Assembly: GCA_009733575.1 (NCBI GenBank)
Contig: ML769530.1
Span: forward strand, 105,241-169,240
DNA from: Gymnopus androsaceus JB14
Lineage: Eukaryota; Basidiomycota; Agaricomycetes; Agaricales; Omphalotaceae
Direction: 5' to 3'
Length of the DNA stretch: 64,000 nucleotides
Shown piece by piece: positions 34,471 to 45,776 of the stretch; within the stretch, counting starts at the first letter, position 1; every line of letters starts with the position of its first letter. The notes beneath the pieces were generated by a model that made no database searches, was not told the DNA's origin, and was given only the letters and a program-made list of their open reading frames with translations. The translations under genes were made by a program, and so were the position numbers.

Positions 34471-34863
34471 CTGTACCATTTCGATCGAGTGTTCATCCAG
34501 GATGATGCATGATGCATTGACACCACCAGTTCATTGGTTCATTGACCTCAATGATGCATGATGGAGAAAAATTTGAGTTCAGTTCACCACAAATTTAGTG
34601 CTTGTCCAGAGCCCAATATACTTGAAATAGTTTGTTGTGAGCTGAGGAAACAATAATAGCTAATTGTACAGCATTTTTTTATAGCCAATGCAGCTGTACA
34701 TGGGGAAAAAAACAGCCGCGAACAGAAAATTTATTATCTAGGTAGAAAAATGATGGATTTGATATTAGTTCAGAGGCACATATGATGCATGACGAATTTG
34801 GATTTTAGTTCAGTTCAGAGGTGCCCATGACGCATGACTGAACGCTCGATCGAAATGGTACAG
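34471..34863. mobile_element. 393-bp MITE, Tc1/mariner-type
   Basis: TIRs CTGTACCATTTCGATCGAG...(complement at right) with one mismatch in about 25 bp; TA at 34469-34470 and 34864-34865. The words GATGCATGATGCATTGA and ATGACGCATGACTGA sit inside each end. No transposase is encoded. Its terminal CTGTAC and ATGACGCATGACT words are shared with the MITE at 2315-2464. Confidence 0.7.
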
Positions 34864-34865
34864 TA

Positions 34866-35205
34866 TCGCTGCTTGAATCTCCTCTTTCCTTTTTTGGGAT
34901 CTGGGGATCTGGGGTGAAGCAAACTTGAAGGGCGTCGAATCACTGTCCATGGAGAATTTTCACTGCTTGCATATGCGCATTTGTGTTTTTACTTTTTTTG
35001 GTTTGGTTCATTTCGAATTGCTTTTTTTTTTTGCGCACTTACTCTTACAGTTATACTAGGATCTCCAATATTCTTCTGCCACTTCCCTCCATTTCTGCCG
35101 AGACTATTAGCATATCATTGTATTGATAGATATCTGAGATGTACTACATACAAGTTCAATTACAAGCTGTAAGTTACTAGTCTACTAGGAGCTACATCCA
35201 CAACA
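34866..35205. other. AT-rich spacer, partly repeated downstream
   Basis: GTTTTTACTTTTTTTGG...TTCATTTCG with following poly-T and TTACTC words at 34984-35045 recurs at 35328-35375. A duplicated segment therefore flanks the tRNA-like sequence on both sides. No gene. Confidence 0.35.
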
Positions 35206-35209
35206 CCAT

Positions 35210-35296
35210 GATTCGATGGCGTAGCTGGTTAAAGCATTCAAATAACAAATACGGACTGTTTTACAGAAGGGCGCAGTTCGAGCCTGCGCCGAATCA
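35210..35296 (+). ncRNA. tRNA-like sequence, possibly a SINE head
   Basis: An A-box-like TGGCGTAGCTGGTTAAAGC (35216) and a B-box-like CAGTTCGAGCCTG lie at tRNA spacing. GATTCG at the start pairs with CGAATC at the end, and CGCAG/CTGCG closes a 7-base T loop TTCGAGC. The anticodon arm does not fold in a standard way and the gap is about 13 nt too long. This is either an intron-bearing tRNA that I cannot assign or a tRNA-derived SINE or relic. Confidence 0.35.
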
Positions 35297-35665
35297 TCAT
35301 CATCGTCATCTAGGTAGGAACTTTGCGTTTTTACTTTTTTTGTGTTCATTTCATTTTTTTTCTGCACTACTTACTTTATCACGTATACTAACGAATACTA
35401 GCAATAATAAGGAAGTACATATTATCTTTCTTCTGCTTCCGTCTCTGCATAAGCATCGTGCTTAGTTGGAGACGGAATGTACGCAGGGATGCGTACACGC
35501 GTCTAACTGAGATGAGATTATATTACTCCTAAAAGCCTGAACGGGGTCCTTATGTGCCCTGTAATCCAAGCATTTTGGCGGCATTACCTTGACCAGTAGA
35601 GCTAAACTTTGCTACCGAAAGTGCGGCGTTTGTAACCACAAGCTCAATTATCATTAATCATCGTA
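35297..35665. other. Spacer between tRNA-like sequence and palindromic MITE
   Basis: Contains the second copy of the TTTTTACTTTTTTT segment. No gene or other repeat supported. Confidence 0.3.
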
Positions 35666-35923
35666 CAGTAAGTTGCATTGAAAACGTTAGTCGAAGATTC
35701 TGACAACCTTGTTTATGTGTGTGTGCTTCAGGTGTGCTTGGACCAGCTGGCAATACATTTACTGTATTATCATTCGCGCCACTTACAACGGCAGCTCGGC
35801 CTAATTGAAACTTGTAAGTGGCGCAAATGATAATACAGTAAATGTATTGCCAGCTGGTCCAAGCAAATATACATAAACAAGGTCGTCAGAATCTCGGACT
35901 AACGTTTTCAATGCAACTTACTG
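35666..35923. mobile_element. 258-bp palindromic MITE
   Basis: Two arms of about 117 bp are nearly complementary around a short loop (about 35783-35806). Outer ends are CAGTAAGTTGCATTG and its complement, with TA at 35664-35665 and 35924-35925. It lies exactly at the left border of the DUF6534 duplication copy A. Non-autonomous, Tc1/mariner-type by its TA site. Confidence 0.75.
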
Positions 35924-35929
35924 TAGACT

Positions 35930-38330
35930 ACTCGAACACATGTCCCTAGTACAAAGTTAAGTAGCTTGTAGATTGAAGAATGTAATCCAGGCGGATGACT
36001 TAACGATGGTCAAAGCGGGAGATTTCGACACTGTAAACGCTGGTTCAACGCTGGTCTCTATTTTGAATATCTAAGTACAAACTCTTGAGTATACGCTAAT
36101 AACAAACTGTAAGCAACTAAAGTAACCAAACCAGTGATAAAAGTATCAGTATGTATATATAAATTGCCAATCAGTAATTGACAAACGTGGAGGCGGGCAG
36201 TCCATCCGAGTCAAGTACACTAGAATAACTACAGTCTACACATCATACATTGGGCTTGTTGCTGATAGTATTTAAGTCTACGTCTCCCCCTCTGTATTCA
36301 GAGAGGCTCTTTCTGCTGATCTCACGGTCATTGTCAGTTGGACGACTGTTCACTACAGGATTAGGTAGTCAGTAAGAAGAAGATAATCACGTTGAGGAGA
36401 GAGAGAGAAGAGAAGATAAAGTTAAACATACAGGAAACAAGTAGAGAGAATGTATAAACTTTGGTAAACGTCATGTCCGTAATGACTACCAAAGCAAGGT
36501 GAGCCTGAGGTTAAATATCATTCAGGACTGGACATACTATAGTAAAATCCGACGCTTTTCTGAGTGAATAGACCAACAGAGATAGCTTGAGCCAAAAGAG
36601 ACAGAAGGTTGCATTCTACGGTGCGGACAATGATTCGACGGAAGCGTCTAATGAAAAAGAAAGTTATCAAAGACGTCCGACGGATATTCCGAACGTACTG
36701 CGGGGCATGGTAATCATTTGGGTGCTCGATTCGGAAACGGAGGTCAAGGTAGTAGATCATTGAGCCTGTGATTAAGACATCCGCGCCTCTATTGAATCAT
36801 TTGCTTAGCTCCAGTACTTGTAGATTTGAGTGAAGAACAACTTACACGCAACCTGCCAACCATATGTACGTCACAGGTCTGATGACCAGCAAGAACTTAG
36901 CGTTTAAGGTGGTTCACTACAGATAAAGTACATACAGCACGAGAACGAAATCCTTGAGGAGATGGTGTGTTGCGAGAACGTGAACTTCCCAGATGATAGC
37001 AGCTGTGAAGATTCAAGTATAATTACCCGTTTGTTAGATGATGAGAAGCGAAATCCCCTACACCAGCCTAATATGGAGAGACATCCAACTGCTATAGGCA
37101 AGATCCAGTTCCTTTTCATAGACATTACCCAAAGGCGCCATGCATAGAAGATCTGCACGATGAGGCCACACAGTGAACTGGAAGTAGCAACCAGTTAATC
37201 ATTAGCGTAGCTCAACAGTGATAGCACACAACAAATGTAGCTGCTATCTCACAAGAAACAAGCTCCAACGGGAATCGCCCAGTGGATGTACTCCAATGCG
37301 GCGGGATCTGAAGAGCAAAGGTAGTTAGTAAGTTACCAATAGAATGGCACCTTAGACTCACTCGCGTAATTTGTGACAGCCCAGTCATAATTCATGATAC
37401 CTGCCAACGCCGAAAACATCAGTAAGTAGGTTGGGAGCACAGATTGATGCAACGACGACACTGACCATCTGTAACAGTTCCACCAATGCACAAGATGACA
37501 CACAGAATAACTATGGCTTTGAACCACCATGGATCAGCAGGGAACTTTGAGAAATAGGACCATGCTGGTGAAAGGCTTTGCGTAAGTAGTACGGTGAATG
37601 TGAGCGTCAGTGTTGGTGCACTGACCGACAGCAAGCACGATACCCATCGTTAATTCCTGTAATAACGGTACTTAAGTCCAATCCATGCGAAATTTGAGAC
37701 TGGTACGAACCGAAAGGTTGTTTCCGACAACCTGCCAGTGTTGACCGTCATTAGCTTCTACAAATTAAGATTCACTTCAAAGAGACTCACCACTGCTCCC
37801 AATGAAAGATTAATCTGGGCCTGTTCTGCTGCAGAGAGGCCTGACATGATGAAGTTCGATCAATGCTACCTGATGTTGGGAAGAACGAACAGCGAGCGGT
37901 CTTGGTGGGCACCGGGGTGCGAAAAACATCATTGGCATATATAGGACGTAATTTATACGCATACGGTGAAGGTAAATTAGTAATCACAAGACGTCGCTAC
38001 GACTTTCTAAGTTTCTTAGGGTCGCCAACGGAAGAGTCCCACCGGAAGAGTCGCCAACCAGTCGGTTTCAGCGCGGAATCAATGCCAAGTACGAAGTCGA
38101 AACTGAGTTGACTGTTTACTCAGCCCGAAAGCTTGATTTTCCAAAGAGGCTATGCACTTACTTACACCGGGAGGGCATCGGTCGATTTCCAGCTATAATG
38201 ATATTGAAAGCGACCTAGATCCAGATGTATATGTACACTGGCTCCTGAACGTCGCAGCTCTCAGATTCCAGACAGCGAAAATGGTGTGATGCTAATCTGG
38301 AACTTACCGTTACTGGCATACACACTAGGT
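35930..38330. repeat. Segmental duplication, copy A
   Basis: This block matches 60150-62320 in the same orientation, including the DUF6534 gene, about 300 bp of its 3' flank (GTCAAAGCGGG, AAACGCTGGTT, AAGTAACCAAACC) and about 480 bp of 5' flank. The match begins just after the palindromic MITE. It ends near 38330, after which the two loci diverge. Confidence 0.75.
36243..37847 (-). CDS. DUF6534 family membrane protein, copy A
   Basis: Twelve exons join with consistent phase to 933 nt (310 residues plus TGA): 37847-37791, 37731-37711, 37656-37626, 37564-37466, 37400-37362, 37307-37253, 37177-37062, 37002-36936, 36878-36846, 36788-36538, 36485-36432 and 36352-36243. It starts MSGLSAAEQAQINLSLGAV. 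Hydrophobic segments include ELTMGIVLAV, WWFKAIVILCVILCIGG, LCGLIVQIFYAWRLW, NWILPIAVGCLSILGW, FVLVLPVTYIWLAGC and DVLITGSMIYYL. The family mark TVECNLLSLLAQAISVGLF precedes ITDMTFTKVYTFSLLVSLNS. Predicted: integral membrane protein of unknown role, about seven segments. Most introns are 45-70 nt. Confidence 0.85.
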
Positions 38331-40079
38331 ATAAAGGAAACCCGGGAGTTAGGCGCTTCATGGACGTTTAATTGGGTTCGCTTCGCTCACCCAATTGTTG
38401 CGAGGTGCCCGGAAAAACGCGCACAGCCACAATTGCACGCAACCTGCTTTGACCGGCCAAAGCGAGCAAGCGGAGCGCGCGTGCCGGATCCAGCGCTTAT
38501 CTCGCGGCTTTTGACTGTAAATCATTTCCCTAAAGCGTAATTCTTATCTTTTGCTCTTCAAATTTTTATTTTACACTCATGTATTCAAGAGATCTGCTTT
38601 TTTAATTTTATAATACAGGAAAAGGAAAATAATCAGAACTTTGTCAAGTCACTGGTCAGATTTTGTAGTAGAACGGTACTATTACTCTATTGTGCTACAA
38701 TCCATAGCACTTAATGTCCACATGGAACATGATATGATTCAATGATTGTAACATGTCACAAACACTTCTGAACATGAAACATTCAAGATAAGTAGTAATG
38801 CAATAATTAATTTTGGTAAGCCAGCTTCACCAGTCCTCATTGGTGTCATTGTAGGCAAAACTTGAAATTTCTTGAGTGCGTAGTGCAATTTTCCCCCCCT
38901 TATAACATAATGAATTAGTGTTTACACCTGTAATGCATGATATTGATTAAACTTAGGCTCAGTGTTGTTCCAAGGGCCATTGCTTGCCATGGCCTCCAAT
39001 TGAACAATGGAAACCAGTGTTGTACTATATATACTTATCTGTAGTACATTGATCCTCATTCATTTGCTTCCTGCCCATCTCCTGCCACAACTATAAGGTG
39101 CAAATGGAATACCATGTATTTGACTTCCTATTCTTGAGTGATGCCATACCCATATAAGTATCCCAACACACAGTAGTACAAGGCAATAACATTTTGTATG
39201 CCCCAGCCCCTGGGATTCCGGATGTCTCATGATATGAGTGTTTAAGAAGGCTCAATACTGTATAATTATGACTAGTCTCTTATAAACAGACAACTACACG
39301 ATTGTAATGATGTGTAGAGAGTCTGTCACCTAAGGTGGATCATTTGGGCACTTGTATTTAGACACTGATATCTGATGTAATCTCCTCCGATCCGACTTGG
39401 TCCAACTCAGAACGCTGCCACAACACCGTATTCCTCCAATCTGTTGCATTGCAAAAGCATAAATGCAATGAATTTCAGACCTTAAATGACTTTCTTAAGT
39501 CAAGGGCTCAATCTGAATAAATTCATGCAAGTTTGCTATCAGAAGAGAGTGAGTATACTTAGTGTTAATTTTTGGTTAATTTCACAAGTGTTTCCATTCA
39601 TTGCGGCAGCTCCGGGCCGGAGTTACCGGACATTCTGCGATGAGATTGCCCAGGCAAGCTTTCTTGTCAAGAGTTTTCATCTTGGCAGAGTAACATTGTA
39701 AATTTTGTATAACCAACTCGTTGGACTGCACCAAGTGCTGCCTCGGAAACTTCAATCCCTCGGGTATGTCTTTTGATTGTCTAGCCTAGTAATAATTATA
39801 TGTGGGCTTGGAATAGCCTTGCTCATCAACTTGGTATCCGCCGAGCTTGACTTGCTACACCATACAATGCATAGGACTTGGAATGAGATGCATTCACAAA
39901 GTTAAGTAAGATACCATTAATGCGTACCATCACTCTGCAATCTCTAGAGTACAATAGACTCTCAATAGACTTCAACTATCAGCTCAGGCTCACTATAGTT
40001 CTTGGTATAACCATAGTGAGTATAATACATAATCTAGGATTATCAATTCTGTACAGTTTCTGCTTTAGCCAAAAAATCA
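38331..40079. other. Intergenic and repeat region without recognised gene
   Basis: 38370-38395 holds a perfect small hairpin (ATTGGG/CCCAAT around TTCGCTTCGCTCA) in a GC-rich patch ending near 38510. The rest is AT-rich. The region right of about 39300 may belong to the copia element whose gag starts near 40050; no LTR pair could be found. Confidence 0.35.
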
Positions 40080-40439
40080 GTGTATCATTGGATGGAGATG
40101 CAGCTCACTAGGAAGGATCTGTGGTCCATTGTCGATGGCTCAGAACCCTGCCCTACTGGTGCTACTTGCCAATGTGCTTGGGATAAGTGCGCTCAGCTAG
40201 CAAGTGCTGAGATTGCTCTGCATATGGCAGACTCTCAGTTGGCATATACCTGCAAGGCTAGAGGCCCAGTTGAGATGTGGAATACCCTCAGGGAAGTTCA
40301 TGAATCATCAGGTTGGGCTAACTGGATGACCCTGCTCCGCCAATTCATCTCTCTCAGGAAATCTGAGGATTCCCCAGATGTTGTCCCCTCTGGTATGCAG
40401 GCTCACATCAGCAAGTTCACAGCTGCAGCTGTAACTTTA
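40080..40439 (+). pseudogene. copia gag fragment, first half
   Basis: The frame reads MQLTRKDLWSIVDGSEPCP, EIALHMADSQLAYTCKA, MWNTLREVHESSGWANWMTL and GMQAHISKFTAAAVTL, a UBN2-type gag core. It is cut at 40439 by the 9-kb transposon and resumes at 49506. Removing the transposon and one TTA restores FTAAAVTLPQPLVKFNELDE. Confidence 0.8.
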
Positions 40440-40569
40440 TTGCAAAGTACATGGACAATAGTCCTGAACTATTAATGCAAAGTAACAGAACAACTATCCA
40501 GCCTTATAAGACTTGAACTTTGTAATATCCGTAGAGGCTGAACAAGGCATTGTGGGAAAAAATGGACAA

Positions 40570-40790
40570 AATTTTTGAGCCTTACACATGATGTGACCCT
40601 GACCTGCACTGCCAAACCCTAGTTTTACCCTGACTATCCATAACCTTAATATCCCCAACCCTAAAGATAGCGGGGCAAGCCCTGCACCCCAGACTTTGTC
40701 CTCAACCCCTAACTTTAACCTGTGTGGACCAGGTTAGGGTTAGCTTTAGCTATCCCTAATCCTAACTCTTTCTTGTCATGTAGATTTGTG
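40570..40790. repeat. Left subterminal telomere-like repeats
   Basis: GGTTAGGGTTAG (40732-40743) plus degenerate CCCTAA words at 40605-40765. A mirrored set lies at 49206-49380. Confidence 0.55.
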
Positions 40791-41589
40791 AACAAGCCTC
40801 TTCACAGGCGGTCCTGCAGACCAGACACGTGGAAACTGTTTGCTCTTGTATTTGTTTGCCATTCTTTGTGTGCCTTCCTGTGAAGAGGCTTGCCGCAAAG
40901 TGCACTAATTCTGGGGAGTCACCAAATCTCTCTTAACATTGCTATTCCATCCTCCTTTCCTTTGTAACTTATTATTCCAAGACAATACATGCTATTCCAC
41001 TCATTTGACACCTTTTCACTGCTGTAACTCTCCCAAAAACTCTAAAACACGCGCAGCAATCTAGCTGGGTGATACAGACAAATCCTGAGGATTTTGGACA
41101 TTCAGGCCATTTTGGTGCATTAATGGCTTGAGCTGCTTGTGTATAGAGTTCTAAAATCTGTTTCTAGTGGCTTTTATTGTGTTATTCTTGTGCCCTTGGC
41201 GTTTTTTGGGTGTTCAGTACCCCTCAATCATGCTTCCTCACCCCAGTATGCCTCGCAATCCTTGTCCGCGATCTCCTGGTACACCAAGATGGCGTAAGGT
41301 ACCTTCGGCACCAACTAAAAGTGTCAATGGTATCAAAACGCATCTACCTGCATGTGTTGCAACTCCTGGCAATATACATACTGCCTTGAAGCTGGATCTT
41401 GACCTCAACTTTGAGCCAGATACTTGGCAGGCTCACCTCATTCATTGTATATTGCAAGGATACAATAGCCTCTGTGTAGCTGCCACTGGGCTTGGTAAAA
41501 GCCTGATATTTGAAGGCACGGCCAAGCTAGCAGGTCCGAATCAAGCAGTCATAATCATTTGCCCTCTGAAAGCTTTGGAGCAAGATCAG

Positions 41590-43491
41590 GTACAATTTAC
41601 TTCCTTCCGATGATACGCCAATTTTTTGGCTAAGGCTAGAGTAGAACTGTGCAGAACTAATAATCCTAAGTTCTGTTTGTAACAAAACACAGTCATAAGA
41701 GAACTATAGTTAGCCCAAGCTGATAGTTAAAATCTACCAAGGATCTATTCTACCTGAGAGGTTGCAGAGTAATGGTATGCGTAATGGTACCATACTTTGT
41801 GAATGCGCCTTGATCAAAGTCCTATGCGTGGGATGGTGTAGTGAGGCAAGCTTGTTGGATAAGAAGTTGCTGACCAAGGCAGATAAACAAGCCCACATAC
41901 CAGCTATACTAGGCTAGGTCATTGAAGGATATACCCAAGGGGTTGAAGTCTTAACCAAGGCATCGCTTCCGTGATCAGCTCACCAAGGAATCTTCACGAC
42001 ACTCAATTTTATTAAACAAAGCAAGGTGGACTGAGATGGGGAAGTACCTTAACTGGTGCCCTCAAAAGTTGATGCTCATTGGAAAGCACCTAGGCAGATT
42101 GTTGCAGCAAGCCAATGCGGCCACATGCCCAACTTGCTGTAGCTACTTCTAGAGCATGGAAGGACCAAGGAGAATCTCTATCTGAGCCTTAGCGTTTTAC
42201 CAAGATCCATATGCTACTATGTATCTAGACTCGAGACCATGCAGAACTAGGAATAATAACTAGTCTCCTATTGGCAAGGAAAAACATAGAAATACTTCCG
42301 AGGGCTGTTCTGCTAAAGGAATTGGCAAGCCTTGTAAAAAGGCAAATGACTCGAGCCAATTTGGACCAAAATCCCAAAAGTCAACCCAATCAAGGCAAAA
42401 CCATAGTACACACACATATATGGACATCATTTTATCATTTTCTATTTACTTATTGTGTTTCATCCTATCTCACTCAGTTTCTCTCATTTTCCTATTTTAT
42501 TATATCTCACTCAGTATATAAGGGTAGCTATTCTATCTTGGAATAACAAGTTAGACTTAATACCTGAAGCGCAGTTCTATCTTAGGACCTGTAGTGATTC
42601 GTACATGCTCAGATGCATCTGCATCATCCTCTACAACCTTTGAAACAGGTGGCCTTCTTGTAACCTCGATAATACTGAGGCAATTTATTCTACTTCCCAG
42701 CTATTAAGTCAAGCATTCCTGGTTTGCATCTCAGAGAGAGGTCACATCAGTCTTAGGACTGCAGGTGGAGCCTAACGTGCACATCTCGACAAGCCCATTG
42801 TTGATTAGGAAAGTCTTGGACCCAAGTGTCAGCTTGGTGTAGTTTTAGGGAGGAAGCTTCTCAGAGTGTTACCTAGCTTACCAACAGATTCTACTTCTTG
42901 CCTGCTCTTCACTGAGTGTGTTAAAAATGCCTACTCAAGTGACTTGCGCAGTGGTTGTATAAGCTTGTTAGGTAACTCTCAGGATTCCCTGAGAGTTGGA
43001 GTATCATTGCACAGCAACGTAAAGGCTCCCAGTTCACGCTAAGTCGTTTGTTGAGTCAGCGTACTTGACCCATGCTTGGGTGTTTCACCTTGGATACACA
43101 AGGTCATTTGTTGAGTTGGCGTACTTGACCCATGCCTCAGTGTTTGTGGGGATACACAAAGTCATTTGTTGAGTCAGCATACTTCACCTGTGCTTTGGTG
43201 TTTGCTTTCCCCCTCAATTAGTTCAGCATGTTGTCATATGTTAGTTGGCTTTTCAAAACCTTCCTCCAAATACAAACCTTGTTCAATTGCACTGCCTGTG
43301 CCACTGTCAAGTGCTTTTTTCTTTGAATCAATTAGTAGTCAAGGGAACCTTTGACAACCTTCTTCCTTGCATTAAATTAAACCTTTTGGATTGAATCTGA
43401 TTGGGGTGATTGTTGTTTGGTCAGTTTTCATACCTAGCACAAATCTAACTCATCACCAAAATCTGTTTCCATTTTAATGTTCCTTCTTTAG
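41590..43491. other. Oversized helicase intron, probably with an insertion
   Basis: The splice joins CAG/GTACAA (41590) to TTTAG/GTT (43491) in phase. At 1.9 kb it is about thirty times longer than other introns here. It contains TATATAAGGG at about 42518 and the tandem array at 43042. An LTR-like origin is possible, but I found no matching ends or target duplication. Confidence 0.4.
43042..43204. repeat. Tandem repeat, about 60-bp unit, 2.7 copies
   Basis: Units begin GTC(G/A)TTTGTTGAGT and contain GCGTACTTGACCCATGC and GGATACACAA. Copies start at about 43042, 43102 and 43161. Confidence 0.7.
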
Positions 43492-45776
43492 GTTTGACAT
43501 GCCTCTGTGAAAGGTTTAGATGTGATCATGGTGAATGAAGACACTCTGAAGAGCCTGAAACTCTGGGAGAGTTTATGTAAAACAAAGAAACTCATATATG
43601 TCTCTCTGGAAATGGCCCTTTTGGATAATTTTTGTAACCAGGTGTGGAAAAATCCACAATTTCAGTCTTGCCTTGCTGCCATCTTTGTTGATGAAGCACA
43701 TGTCATCAATGAATGGGGTGAAGAGAAGTTTTGGCCAGAGTATTGAGAGCTAGGCAAGTTACAGTCATATTGTGGGTACACTGTGCCAATGGTTGCTTCC
43801 ACGGCAACCTGCCAGACTTCCACCTTCAATCTTTTGTGGAAAGTCCTTCGATTTGGCTGTCAACCCTTCTGGGGTATTGATGTTGGTGCTGACTGTCCAA
43901 ATCTCTTCTTCCATATCCGCACCCTCAAAATACCAACAATCCCATTCTCAATGCACTCAATTTACTCCCAGCACAAATCAATGAAAATACATGCTGAGAA
44001 GATATTGACAAAAGTATCTTCTACTTTGATTCAGAGCATGCTTGTCATGAAGCTGTAGACTCACTACAAAATGTCTACCAGCCCATCTATGGGACGCGGT
44101 CTTTCCTTTCTCATCTGATATGTCTGAAAAGTCCAAGCAGAAATGCTGGGACAAGTTCACAAGTGGGAAACTGCAGATTATATGTGCTACAGATGCAGCT
44201 GGAATGGGCTGTAGCATTCCAGATGTGAAGTACTCTGTAATATTTGGTTTGCTCTCTTCTCTTTCAGTCATCATCCAATGATGGGGTTGTGCAAGTCGCA
44301 ACCGCATCACCGCTTCTGTCTGTCTACTCTTTATACCTCCATGGGCTTATTGACTGGAAATCTGCTCGCTCAACCCTACCTTGTCACGTGTTCGAGGTTG
44401 TGAGCCAAATGGAGACACAAAAGCGAACAACCTCAAGTGTGCTAAACTTGACCCGGCAATGGAGGGGTTCATTAATATTGCTTCAGATAATGGTACATAT
44501 GCTCAATATACATTTATTGGGGACACCTCTAAACATTTCTTTTCACAAAAACCATGCCTCCACCACTTCATACAACAACAATTCCATCCCTTCACAAAGC
44601 TGGATACTTTCACTGACCTAGCTGGTACCACAATTATGAAAGATGGTCAGCGTCCCTCGCCATTCTCACTTTCTTGGACGGTTCTTGATGTTGCCCAGAG
44701 TTCTCTCTCTGCTCGCTGCTGCTCCCATTGTAATCCTGAGCTCAGTGAAGTCTATGGAGCAGCAGATGAGCATGATGCATGTCTATTCACTCATGTGTCT
44801 GACTTTTACTTCCCACTTGTACAACTATTGCCACCACCTGTTCCTGTTTTGCTGTCAAAGCGTTTCTGGCCCTTTCCTGCCAGCTTTAAATGCATGGAGC
44901 TGGATGATAGTTGTTTGCGCAATGAGTTGATTGCCTGGCGCAAAGAACAACATGCTGCTCGTGGGAATCCATTCTACAGTAGCATGTTGATTCTACCTGA
45001 TAAGCAACTCAACATGCTAGTCAAGTCATCAGACAAGCTCCTAAAACACCCTATCATGTTGCCTGATGTAATTCTTAGCATTGTTAAATGGGATACTGCT
45101 TGTTGAGCTGATTTGGAAAGCCTTGTTCCAATTCTTGAGGCCTGGCATCATTCGATCCCACGTCCCATTCCTTCTTCTCTGCAGACTGGTCAACGCCCAA
45201 AGAAGCAAGCAAAGATTGGGCAGTTGTCAAGTATCTTTGACTCACCAGATATTGTTATGTCTAGGACTGAGAATGTAATGGGAGCTCCAATGCATTCTTA
45301 TTCCCGGGTGAATAGTGTATCTCCTAGCCCTGGACGAATCCACATCCCATTGCTCACATCTTCTTCATGTACCTCTTCAACAACAAGGAACACAAACCAT
45401 TGGCAGAGTTCAGCAACTGGCTCTACACAATCATCTCTTGCTAAAACTTGAACTCCACTATCTCCATGCCCAATGACTCCTGCACCTTCCACATCACAAA
45501 AGCCTTCAGATACCACACCATTGCATCATGTTACTGTAAATTCCATGCCTGCGCCACATTCTCCATATTACCAAAATCACATATTTACCACACCTTCTAA
45601 TATCCAGAATTTCCCTCCTGATACTAGCGTGGCAGCTATGTTGTCCTCTCACTATCAAACTCCTTTATCTAATACTCCTACTGCTTCTCAGAATAATAGT
45701 TTAAGATTTTATCACCCACATGTACATAGTGGCAAGAGTAGTACTGTAAGTCAACAATATTGCTGATTTATTTGAT

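Larger units (their letters stand above)
41230..45766 (+). pseudogene. RecQ-like SF2 helicase of the 9-kb transposon, broken
   Basis: Exon 1 (41230-41589) holds the Q-motif-like WQAHLIHCILQGYN, Walker A AATGLGKS and motif Ia ICPLKALEQDQ. A 1,902-nt intron follows (41590-43491), then motif II FVDEAHVINEWGE, motif III VASTAT, FGCQPFWGIDVGADCPN, motif V ICATDAAGMGCSIPDV and a worn motif VI Q*WGCASRNR where relatives have QRWGRAGR. A Cys/His cluster (CCSHCNPE) and a Ser/Thr-rich tail end at TGA 45764-45766. In-frame TGA codons fall at 43495, 43744, 43995, 44279, 45104 and 45449. At least two frame changes (about 43930 and 44095) also occur. R to C and G to S in motif VI are C:G to T:A changes. 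Confidence 0.8.

Noticed and set aside
35550..35575. GTGCCCTGTAATCCAAGCAT, which looks like the Alu/7SL RNA core
   Set aside because: Only this short string matches; no SRP RNA folding around it, no box motifs and no T-run terminator could be found.
38370..38395. Perfect GC-containing hairpin that resembles a bacterial terminator
   Set aside because: The genome is eukaryotic and no T-run or gene end is near; taken as a chance or repeat-derived palindrome.
41611..42680. Solo LTR inside the helicase intron (TGATACGCC start, internal TATATAAGGG)
   Set aside because: No matching CA end and no 5-bp duplication could be found at either possible border.
43042..43204. CRISPR-like array (three similar units with spacing near 60 bp)
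   Set aside because: The units are adjacent tandem copies without distinct spacers, and the DNA is eukaryotic.
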